Source: Pomacea canaliculata (taxonomy: Eukaryota; Mollusca; Gastropoda; Architaenioglossa; Ampullariidae). Taken from it: a stretch of DNA of 64,000 nt. Under the pieces are notes generated by a model, which searched no databases, had not been told where the DNA came from, and saw nothing but the letters and a program-made list of their open reading frames with translations. A program made the position numbers and the translations under genes. Location of the stretch: the NCBI RefSeq assembly GCF_003073045.1, contig NC_037599.1:3534001-3598000 (forward strand), in the 5' to 3' direction. This document shows, piece by piece, positions 50,701-60,800 of this stretch. Position 1 is the stretch's first letter; each line of letters begins with the position of its first letter.

Positions 50701-53700
50701 CATTGGAGGACTGTCGTCGATGGCCTATGCACCAGGAGGGGCGAAGGGCCTAACTAACTAACTTACAATGTGGGAGTTTCCAAATATCAGGAATATTTGG
50801 TGACCAGAATCTGCAGAGAGCTGGAATAGATGCTGTAAAACTCCACTACAAATACTAGATAATCATTAGAAGCATTTGAAAAGTTCATAAAATTTTTTTA
50901 GATTTTCTAAGATTTATTATTACTGCTGTCCCTGAACCATCCACCTACCAAATAAAACCCCAAAAGTTGTCTTGACACAGGAAAAATGTTATAGGGTGTT
51001 ACAGAAGGAGCTGAAGGACCTTCTGGGGCAGCTGAAGCATCATCCACAACATCATCATTGTTGGTCTTTGGAGAAAACTTGTCCAATCGAGTGATTCTCA
51101 GCAATGGCACCAGTGCCAGCCAGGCTGATGGTCAAGAGGAAAATGTGGATAATGAAGCACAAGCTGCAGGTATCTTGAGACCAGATGAAACAAACCATGT
51201 TTCAAGTTTTGGGGTAATGTTGTTAGTTAAACCTTGGACAACTGCAGCAGGGTGGTTGTTAGAAATGTTAAAGGAAATGACTGCAAGTGTAAGATGAATA
51301 GAACAGAAGAAATGGTTTACATGAACATATTTTATTGGTTTATCAGCAGCGCGAACTGGGCAGACACTTGAGGAGTCTGCTCGGGAATATCAGGCAAAGC
51401 GGGATAATAAGGTGGATCTAAAGGAGGTCCAGGTCATCACAGGAGAAGAAAATGAGTCTAATGTGCTTCAGGTAAAATGATTCTTTACAAACAATTGTTC
51501 ATTTATCCACATTTTGCAAGCAAAAATAAATATCCCCAGTTGGATTTTTTTGGTTGCTAGTTTTAGGGCAATAACTTATTATATGCATCTATAATATTTT
51601 AATATCATGAAGAACATCAGAAAGAAAGCACATCGAGTGTGAAGCATTGGAAAACTCCACTTTGAAACCCTAACCTTGATTTGATGTCATATCTAAAAAT
51701 CTAGCTTCAGCTTTGGATGCAGTCAAAGGAGGGCAATATATAAATATTGCTAGCAATTAAGTGGCATACATTATTTTCGTCCAACTTGCATGTAACATTG
51801 GTTTTTTTAATCTTGTGCAGGCAAATGCCAAGCTCTTTGTGTTTGACAGTGAGACTCAGTCCTGGGTGGAGAGGGGTAGGGGTATTGTACGCCTGAATGA
51901 TATGTCACCACACAATTCACATACCTTCCAGTCCAGATTGGGTAAATGGCTTAATTTTCATACAAATCTACATTGCTTTTGTGGTTTCAGGATAACCATG
52001 TTTTTGATTTTGTGCAAAAGATGTCTATTAAAAGGAATTGTGTTCTCTCACTTGCTTTATGATTGAATGGATACAAGGAGGCAAGAAATATATGTATCTT
52101 TTTGTAGTGTACCCAATTATGTGTTTTTGTACTCTCTTCTGTCTCAATCACCTGATATACATCTACAGAGAAAAAAGTTTGGTTAAGATAATGCACCGAA
52201 ATATACATAAACAGGCATGCATTTGTATGCACATATAACTAGAATAACTTTATGAAAAGAATACTGAATTGTTTGTTATCAGTAATGAGAACTCAAGGAA
52301 GCCTGCGTGTGATTCTCAATGCCAAGATCTGGTCAGGAATGAATGTCGAACGAGCTAGCACCAAAGCCATTCGCATTACAGCCACAGATTCTGACCAGAC
52401 AGTCAAAATCTTTCTTATTGTGGTAAGTCATGTGGATCCTGTGTTATTGATCCTCTATGTACAGATGCTGAAGCATTCTGTTGATACTCTTTCTTGAGCA
52501 TAAGTGATTGAGAGTAAAATCTGCAAAGAAATTTGTCTAATTTCTTATGATTTTATCAGGCTGAATTTATTTTTAATTTAGTTGATGGACATGTCTATCC
52601 CTTTTCATGCTTATGTTTATTTGATTTTATTTAGCAAGGTTAAGAATTTCTGATACACTGTATTCTTCCTTCGTTTAAATAGACCAACCCAAAAGACTCG
52701 GAGAACCTGCTGCGTGCCATAGATTGGCGCATTCAGCAGCGTAAAATCCACGAAGAACACAGCAAACAAGCGTCACCAACACAGCATGCAGAAAAGAGGA
52801 AGGCAGACCCTGACGCTGAATCCCCTGTAATGTGTAAAGCAAGGTGGGTAGCATCTGTTGTAAACACAATGCAGCGGACTTGAATTGCTCTGTGACCCAC
52901 TTACTCAGTGTTGCAAATTGCAACAATGAAAATGACTTGTCACGGTGTTTGTGGAGAGCTGTATTTCTAGAAGTCAGTAAAGATGGGCATGTTCTTTAGC
53001 CTAGTGGACTCAACTGTGGCATGAAATATTCCTGATTTGAAAACTGCAAGAGCAGGTGGATAAATCACCACTACTCCTGCCCAGCCAGCAATGTTTTGGA
53101 AGAAGTGTATATCTAATTTCTAAGGGAGACTAAAGAGAGTAGGAAAGGACATACATATAAAGAATTATGTCACTTAATTCTAGTTAAAAATTCAATCATT
53201 TTTCGCCCAATCCATCTACAACTATTCCTGTTTTATAATTGTTGGAGAATTAGCTAGGTGAAGTCAAATCCTCAGAAAGTACTTTGTACACAGGATGGTA
53301 CAGAGAATGTGTGATTCCTCCCCACCCCCAGTCTTGGAGAATTCACTGCTGTTATTGTCACAGATCATGTTTTTACTGTCTAATTTGCATTTGTTGTGTT
53401 AATTTGAATCTATTGTACAGTACAGAGGGACTGTTTTCTTGCATTCTATGTTCTTTCAGGTGTTTTAGTGGTGGGAGGGGGGAAGGAGGCAGAGGAATAA
53501 CTTATTTGCATCATTATCAAAAACAGGCTTTGCATGATTAAAAAATATATATATATGAATTGATGACTGTGAAAGACGAGCTTCCTTTTAAAGCTGTTTA
53601 ATTTAGAAATGATGTTAAATACCTGCTTGTAACACGTATCAAGTGTTGATGTGATTAGACATTTTGTTAATTGTAGAAAAGTGCACCACGAAGGAGTGAC

Positions 53701-54229
53701 TGGAATGTTACGCAAAGAGGAATCGGATAGCAGTGTACAAGATCCAGAAACAGAAGGTTTGTCATTTTTCACTATCACAAGCACAAGAAGCCTGTCAGCA
53801 GCTGTGTAGAAAATGAAATTCATTCTTTTCACAAAATGTTGAGGGATAATGTGAAGTAAATGTTATGGGGCATGGGCTGAAAGGAGGTGATGATGGTAGT
53901 TTTAAAACAGACATTACAATATATTAAACATTTATTTTATCTATGTTTAACTCTGCTAATTAAAAGATTAGAATATCAGCTTTAAAATCCTTCTGATCTT
54001 TGTTCGTTTTTTTCATTTCTTATGCATTATCAGTATTTTTTGCAGCCAATCAAACCAAATAACATTTGTATGAGCAGCTTTGTTCCTAAGAAAGGGGTCT
54101 TTGGTTGGGTGTTCCAGACACAAATTTATGACCAACACATGCTGTTAATATTCTTGTTTTTTCTTTTTAATGATAGCATCCTGTGAAAGCCATTCATCTT
54201 CGTTGACAGTGAAGTCAGAATCAGATTGA
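40597..54229 (+). CDS. RANBP3: Ran-binding protein 3, 17 exons
   Basis: Nuclear cofactor of CRM1/XPO1 export that binds Ran-GTP and RCC1. Exons: 40597-40612, 41933-41959 (tentative), 45888-46028, 46542-46574, 46772-46858, 47276-47344, 47567-47656, 47802-47855, 48125-48293, 48995-49079, 50995-51169, 51347-51471, 51821-51941, 52283-52422, 52683-52843, 53677-53756, 54177-54229; sum 1626 nt (541 aa; human 567). The start MADAA lies in AAGATGGCC, a YY1-like context. The N-terminal half is Ser/Pro-rich (LNPFG, FQLRPSVLRPP). FxFG-type motifs FVFGQNLSQRV and LVFGENLSNRV match human FVFGQNLRDRV. The C-terminal Ran-binding domain runs EVQVITGEENESNVLQ, KLFVFDSETQSWVERGRG, VRLNDM, VMRTQGSLRVILNAKIW, RITATDSD. 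The N-terminal exons align poorly with human, and a missed small exon in the 4-kb second intron is possible. Confidence 0.9.
42462..42540 (+). other. unassigned acidic open segment in RANBP3 intron 2
   Basis: After a pyrimidine-rich tract and AATGTAG, a frame reads ESDDDATEQMSKDVMIRLMRGERGSR before running into a stop. The peptide looks protein-like, but its phase does not join the RANBP3 exons on either side. It may be an alternative exon, a relic or chance. Confidence 0.2.
42735..42970 (+). mobile_element. tRNA-derived SINE
   Basis: Plus strand: TCTAATAGCTAGTTAAAGC (A-box-like) followed by GGTCGCCAGTTCAAGGCC (B-box-like), spaced as in a tRNA, then an unrelated body without coding. It lies in RANBP3 intron 2. 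Confidence 0.5.
47663..47706. repeat. (ATC)n/(ATT)n microsatellite
   Basis: About ten ATC units flanked by ATT units start a few bases after the donor of RANBP3 exon 7 (47656). It is intronic. Confidence 0.9.
48330..48710 (+). mobile_element. LINE 3' tail interrupted by a hAT MITE
   Basis: Outside the insertion, the text CATATGTTGTTTGTT..., CTTGTTCTTAAGTGCTAAAAG and CATACTCAGGAGTGTATG, ending in TTATTATTATTATTAAA, parallels the LINE tail at 21600-21720 block by block. Only the 3' tail is present. It lies in RANBP3 intron 9. Confidence 0.75.
48423..48648. mobile_element. 226-bp hAT-type MITE with 8-bp target duplication
   Basis: Perfect terminal inverted repeats of 17 bp (TAAGGTGACCAGACGTT at the left, its reverse complement at the right) enclose a non-coding GC-rich core with repeated GCGGGAC/GTCCCGC motifs. 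Both sides carry the same 8 bases, GCTAAAAG (48415-48422 and 48649-48656), the target-site length of hAT transposons. It sits inside the LINE tail, so it is younger than that LINE. Confidence 0.93.
49225..50415 (-). mobile_element. CR1/Rex1-like LINE, reverse transcriptase to 3' end
   Basis: Minus strand in RANBP3 intron 10. From 50415 downward: LVALASIIMESLEK, EHARLLFADFSSAFNT, GVLSDPVVIYTDSPQG, FANDSALLSLL (catalytic FADD altered to FAND), then NVCSKITRIRQMDLA and FHSCSLAICSVF near 49400-49600, and a 3' end reading TGAATTGCCCTTGCAGATAA. It is 5'-truncated with several frame changes. Confidence 0.82.
50415..50765 (+). mobile_element. LINE 3' fragment with (TAAC)n tail
   Basis: Plus strand, abutting the previous LINE head-to-head. 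The frame reads IHWPEKIRNTDLWQRTKQQP, WGWLGHTIRKPASNVTRQ, TWNPQGKRK, GRPRNTWRRDLAADTK, and ends GLCTRRGEGPN-stop in CTAACTAACTAAC. The microsatellite end is a usual RTE-type LINE feature. The frame is interrupted by only two TGA codons, both where CGA would be expected, so decay is slight. Confidence 0.82.
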
Positions 54230-57200
54230 CATTCCTACTACCAAGCAGCAAAGGTGCAGTTTCATTTATTGCAAAACAGCAGCGGTCTCTTTACCTTTGA
54301 TGCAGCACTAGGTGCGCTCTTGCAACGGGGACACCAGAATCATCAGCCTTTATCATTTGCCCTCCAGCCTGTCTTATATTCACAAGAGGAGTGAAAAAGG
54401 AAAAGAGCAACTGCAGGCTGATGTCTTTTTCGCATTTGGAATATGGGTATATAGGCCTACAGAAGTGTGTCATCATAGTTGAAGTTCCTATTGATTTATT
54501 CTATGACAGTTTCTGGACAGTGTTGACATTTGTTACATATACTTCATCTCACTGGCAATATTTCATCTGCAGAAGCTAGGACTGCAAAATGTAGCACACT
54601 ATGTTAGCAACAAGGCGATCGTTATCACCAACAAAAAGAAAAAAAAAAAAAAGAACCTACGTATTATCTACACTGGAATGTGAGTGTGCTGCTTATCAAG
54701 TGATGATGGCTGTTTGGAGTCGTGTGTTCTTCACTGGACAAGATGAGGCAGAAAATTTGCCAAGAGACATCATGATAACTGCTCATTCTGCTATCACATG
54801 CAAGTAAACAGTGGCAGCAGGGATGAGACAGTTCTCAAAGACAGAAAATATAAACTTCAGCATTGGTTACTATGGTCACTTTACACCCACAGTGTGAGCC
54901 TCTTGTTGCCATGCAGTTGGAAGATGGTGTGCGAAAGCTGTCTAAACAGTCAAGTGTACTAGCAATGGCTGTTGCATCCTGGCATTCAGTGTTTCATCTC
55001 CTATTTAGTCAGCTGGTGGACAAGCGTCTTCAGTACAAAATGCCATCTAACTGATAGTATTTTGCTAGATGGTGCTTAGCTGAAGCTGTGGTTCAATGAT
55101 ATGCCACTATTTCTTTCTTTGTGTTGTAATTTGCTAGCAAACAGTGACTGGTTTCAACACTGCTGAAAGACAGGTTCCCACCAGCACCATAAATAGGCAC
55201 AAGTTTTAACGCTACACATGCACTAAACTCCAAGTCATATAAACAGAAGTTACTTGTGAAAAGAAGGACAATGAAGAGGTGAAAGTGCAAGATAATATGT
55301 AGGACAAATTATTAGATTTGCTGCTTTGTTTAAATTACTAAATTAAATTCAAAACTGACATTGCACCACAAGCCTTTAAAATACAGGTGTGAACAGGCTG
55401 TAATTTGTGTTCTTTACAAGTGCTTCTGTTGCCAAGTCAACATGCAGAAGAGGAGGTGAAAAAATTAACAGTATTCCAGGTATTTCTGAAATATGAAAAC
55501 AAGATACTCTTGTGTCATAGGCAATATTAAATTGTTCAGGCTTACAGAGGAATTAATATGATTTTTTTTAAAAGTCTTGCTGGTAGTAATAATTCACATT
55601 TTTGCAGTACCCATGTTACAGTCCATAAGAGCTAAACATACAGAAGTGTGTAATATGGTTTGGACCAGCAGAGGCTAGTGCACATTAGGCTACTAGTTGG
55701 ATTGGCTGGTGTGTAGCAGTCGGTAAACAACTAAGAAACTTTCAGAGGTTGCTGGTATGCATTATCTTTCCTAGCAAGCATTTGGCCATTGACCTGAAAT
55801 TGGCTGTAGCCCTTGACAGATTTGTTTGAGTAGTCTCTGGGTGGCTGAGGAGACTCAATGCTTTCTTTGTGTGTGGCAGAGTTTAGTCCTGCTAGTGCCA
55901 CATCCTTGATAACAGGTGTACAAAGAAGGGCAACGTTGGTTTGTGTAGAAAGCGTGACATAATTGCTGCCAAAGGTAAAGGGTGAAGTGCCACTGAGCAC
56001 TCTATTTTCAATAACAATACGTGTACGTTGTACATAATCATGAAAGGGCTGGTACATTTTTTTCCCATGTTTTAAAAACTTTTATCAGAGGCCAACATAA
56101 TGAGTAACCACAAAGTCGCTAAAGACTTTACGTTTAGGGTCATACAATTTGCAAAAGTTCAAACGTAGACTGTATTCTATTTTAAAGTCATGCTACGGGT
56201 ACTGCACAAATGCAGATCTGAAATCATTGAAACAAAATTTTTATAGAATACGTGAAATGAAAATTTCCATATTGAAGCCACATGGTTTCACAATTTTTTC
56301 TGAAATAGATTCAGTGTGTATACTACTACACAAATATAAATCGATGATTACTTAATAGAAAAATGTTTCTGGAACTAAATACTTGTTGCCTGAAAGTGCC
56401 TCTTTTCATGTGAAACTTAGTTATTATGATGCCAATACAATTGGCGATTAGATGTAAAATGACTGCTCAGAAATGGCTCACAAAACCTCTTGGGTCTTCA
56501 TTAATCAGTTGTAGTCAAAGGGAAGTAACCATAACGTGCCATCTCAATGAACATCCTTCCTTGTTTGCATCAGCTGGTTTTCCCATACATGATGTTGCAT
56601 ACCATTGTCAACCAGATTCCAGCAAGATGTGAGTCGCTGTCCACTGCTGGTTTGGCATATATGCAATGTCTGTGTGGTAATGTTACTAAAAATGCTGGGA
56701 GCCTAAGCTGCTTGTCAGTGCAAGAAGACTTGCTATTGCTGCACAGCAGGTTTTTGAACTATTCAAAAGGGATCATCCTTGGGGAACTACTCTTCAATTT
56801 AAGGGTCTTTGGACACACATCAATGCCTTTTAAATAAAAGTGTATATTAGATGTCAATACGGTTGAAAGCAAAAGGTCTGTATGGTATTTTTAATAAAAA
56901 AGATGACATGTCCAACTTCCAAATTCAGTAACAGTTTTACATAAAGGGTGTAGAGTCAAATGTTTTATGGGATCTTGGCAAAGGCAACAAAGCAAAATAT
57001 ATGTGCAACGATTGTCATTCATTTTAACTGAAGTGTACTGACAGTTGCCAGAATTGGTGAGCAGATAAAAATGGCTGTGTTCTTGAAGCCAACAAAACTT
57101 AAAACATTTCTATATATGATATGTTCTGAATCTTCCTGTCTGTGTTCTTAGTTTAGTTCCCCTTCCCCACCTCACTCCCTAGTTCATTCTCCCCTAAATT

Positions 57201-57847
57201 AAAAATAAATTTACAAGTCTTGCTGCTGAAGTATCTGCTACCAACACCTCCATAGCACATCAACATTTTGGATAAAACAAATAAAATTAAAAATAGTAAA
57301 ACTATATCACGTGAATTCAGCTCATTAGCAATTTTATTTTATAACTAGGAACAGCCTGGTGTGGTGACAGTCATACAAAACCACTGTGGCATTACTCTCC
57401 AGCTTTTTTTTCCACCAGCATGAACTTGATCAACACCTCATCCAACAATGCATGAGCTGTGTTCAAAGTTGTAAATAAAATGGAATTTTCATTATGTGTC
57501 AGTTCATTATTTCCCTCCATCCTGCATGTATGACTGTGCAACACAATGCAGTAGTTGTGCATACAAGGTGTATCAAAAGCTAAAAACCATATCATATGAC
57601 AGAAACTGTTCAGAGATGTGGATGCACAACTCATTTATCACAAGATCCTTTGCTGCCATTTGCAGGTTCTTATGATGGCCAGCCACATCAATTTTCTTTA
57701 CACTTTTTTTTTTGCACCTGAGCCATGCATTTTGTTTTCCAGTTTTCTTATATTTTTTTCTCTTCAATGATGCCAAAGTTTTCTAAAGAACTCATGTATA
57801 TGGTTCCTTAGGAAAATTTTGATATCTTTATGGAAGTGCTTTGATTT
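54230..57847. other. convergent 3' UTR region of RANBP3 and FGGY
   Basis: The first AATAAA I see after the RANBP3 stop is at 56833-56838, which would give a 3' UTR of about 2.6 kb. For FGGY on the minus strand, TTTATT at 57333-57338 is a candidate signal. If both are used, the transcripts end about 500 bp apart. The one protein-like open frame is at 55731-56057 on the minus strand. Confidence 0.5.
55731..56057 (-). CDS. possible small single-exon gene, 108 aa
   Basis: Minus strand, within the RANBP3 3' UTR region. ATG at 56057 has A-rich context; the frame of 108 codons begins MYQPFHDYVQRTRI and ends NAYQQPLKVS before TAG. Composition is balanced, GC is higher than its flanks, and no low-complexity tract is involved, so it looks more like protein than the other open frames here. 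I do not recognise it and see no splice context. It could be chance. Confidence 0.3.
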   Translation of the reverse strand: MYQPFHDYVQRTRIVIENRVLSGTSPFTFGSNYVTLSTQTNVALLCTPVIKDVALAGLNSATHKESIESPQPPRDYSNKSVKGYSQFQVNGQMLARKDNAYQQPLKVS

Positions 57848-60800
57848 TCAGTCTTTCATGATGTCTCTGTAAGCTTTCTGGTCAGCAAGCATCCGAATGT
57901 GAACTTTGTATTTGTTTTCATGATACCTGTATCACAAAAACATAACATTAGCAGATGTTAAAGGAACTACTAAGGCTTTGGCCTCTTTATGAGAGCCAAA
58001 CAGGTATTCTGATGTTTAAATGCTTTTTTCCCCCATGAACAGAATTGAGCTACTTGCTCAGAAGCTTGGAAATTAGCATTTTATAAAGAATTAAACCTAG
58101 TCATTTAAAAACACCTTTTCTCATCTTCCCTTGGCAGAATCACTGTACCTCCTCCCCCCATGGTCAGCATGGCATCCTAAGAAACGAAAAAGAAAAAAAT
58201 GACCATTTTCATTCATCAGACCATAGATTGTTTTATGTTATTTCAACACGAGAACCTAGTATAACTATTCTTTTGCTAGAAGAGCTATACAACTACCATG
58301 CATAAGGCACAGTTTTACTTGCTTACCACAGACTGTCATTTACAGAGTCTGGTAAATATAAAAGAAAAGGCAGCTTATGGAGCTTAGAAGCACAAATCAA
58401 TTTGCGCTGAAACAAAACCATAACATTCTTTTCAAATGTATGTAAGCCACAACACTTTATGCTAGCAAGATTCAGATTAGGTTTCATGACATGCTCCAGT
58501 TATTAAAGCTTCTAGAGACATATCAAGTTAGTGTGGCCCTTAGGTTTGATAGACTTGTTACCTGAATGCTTTTAAAATTGCCTGAAGCACAAGCTCCAAG
58601 TATGGCTGCACCAAGAAGTACAGATTCCTTTGTGTCTGGCAAGATAACTGGGAGACCTAATATAAAACAGGAAGCTATTTTCTTTGAAAAAGATGTCATA
58701 TACGTAAAAAAAACCAACCTTAAGTTCTAAAGATGTCAAAATACATTGAAACATTGGTAATTTCATGGTCAAGAACTAATAAAGAATATCATTCCAGCTC
58801 AGAAAACAAAATGGTGCAGTTCTGGTAGTTTTATCTATTTATAACCAGTGTGAGTCAAGTAAATTGTAAACAAAAGTCAAATTGCAAAGAAGTAAAAATC
58901 TGAAGAATTGTGCTTAGCACCATAAGCAGAGCTACAGCTTCTAATCCTTAAAAAAAATTTAAGATGGGATTTGTATGAAAAGATTAATCAAGCGTGTTTT
59001 GTGTACTTCTCAAACAAGGAAAGAATTCTAATATGCCTCATGAGCTCTGTCCTCACCAAGTACATCGGCATGTGTCTGAACAAACAGCCTGTTTTTCCGT
59101 AGCCCACCACATAAATACAACAACTGAATGTTGTGCCCGCTATTTCTCATCTCGCTGATTATGTGCTTTGTTCCGTACTGTAATCAGAGTAAATTTAGGG
59201 TTATTAGTGCTTTGTTGAATGGTGCAGCAAACAAAACAGCAATTTAAGCTGATTGACCTGCAAAAAAAAAACCTAGATGGGAATGGAAAGCAGTAATAAT
59301 AAAAAGAAAAAGAAACCTTGGCAAATAGAAGTAAGATTATCAAAGACATAAGATAGAGAAATTTATTTGCCAAGAGATATTGCACGAGGAATTTGGCTTA
59401 GTGATGGCCACCACTTTCTTGAAAATCAACTATTACAAACTTGTAGATGCCACAAAATACACTCTTATATGTAAAAAATAATGTGAGGGAATGCTGCAGG
59501 CCAGATATTTTACAGTTTCATGGCCACATCATACCTAAGACACATTCTGTTGGTTATCATCTCATGAAAACGTCATTTATATGATCTGGTGTTACTGTCA
59601 CCCAGTATGACAGTTTCTTTCTCATGAAAACTTGTCAGTCACAGCTAGACTGTCTTACAGGAACCCAGTCACAAACATGCAGTCTAATGAAATCCTGTGA
59701 AATAAGTTGCTGGTTACATTGTCTTAAATATACCCGATTTCAATCTGATCACCGTTAGAGCCTGGATTGTTGACAGGTAGACAATAGCCAGATTATCTAC
59801 ATCCACTGATAATGTCAAGCCACAAATCTGAAAGTACAAGAGAAAGAAAAAGCATATTAAACAATGCTGGAGACAACTAGATAAACAGCACTGACCAGCT
59901 TCTGTAAAGAAATTTTGGGGATACCCCATAGGCTGGCGGGTAGCTCATCTGTAGAGCATAGTTCCTAGCTTCAGGCCTACTTTGGCTTGTGGTGGGACAA
60001 CTTTCCCTGGTCACCCAGCAGCTGCTTATTAAAAATGGCTGCTGGGTTTATCAGGTAAAGGCAGTAGAATGGCCTAGATACACAGTTACATCCACTACCC
60101 CTACAGTCCTGGACTAGTGGGCTTTTTATCTTTACCTAGAAAATATTGAATGGGAAAAACAACAGTTTGGTCACATTCGTGGAACTGAACTCGATGCTAG
60201 AACAAAATTACGGCTATCAAATTCTCGCAGGATGACTCAGAAGGAGACAAACTGTGACTTTACGTGATCAAATTATACTGTTGTTAATTTGACGCTTACA
60301 GACATGGCGATTCAAATTTAAATTCAAATGCATGAAGCAGTAGCAGACATAGAACAAGAACATCCTTCACCATTCCCTTCATGCTGGGATCTGCAAGAGG
60401 TGAGCGGTTTCCATGGAAATCTGGATAGACGTGTAAGTCAGCAGTAAGATGTGCAACTGTGACTCCCTTCAAATGAGCCTGATGCTCCAGCATGGTGTTT
60501 AGGTATTCATACAGGTGGATATTCCTACCACAGAGATAATCTTGCTAAGAAATACCTTCCAAGGTATAAGACAACTGTGATATGGCTTTAAAACTTTTTC
60601 AATGAAGTGGAATTTTTTAATAACTCTATACTTGTTTGTTACAGACTTTAGAGGTGTTACACAAGGAGAACAAAATTAGTTCACATGAAGATGATTTTTT
60701 AAAGACATCTATTTGTTCCTGAAATTGTTTCCAAAAGCTGTGTGCTGAGAAAAAAAAAATGCAGCGTACCTTTCTTCTGCGGCAGATTTTGCTGCTAAAT

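Noticed and set aside
51761-52066. 101-codon frame extending past RANBP3 exon 13
   Set aside because: Only the part 51821-51941 is exon; the rest reads into the intron.
57573-57776. Lys-rich minus-strand frame downstream of the FGGY stop
   Set aside because: It lies in the FGGY 3' UTR, is low complexity and has no recognisable features.
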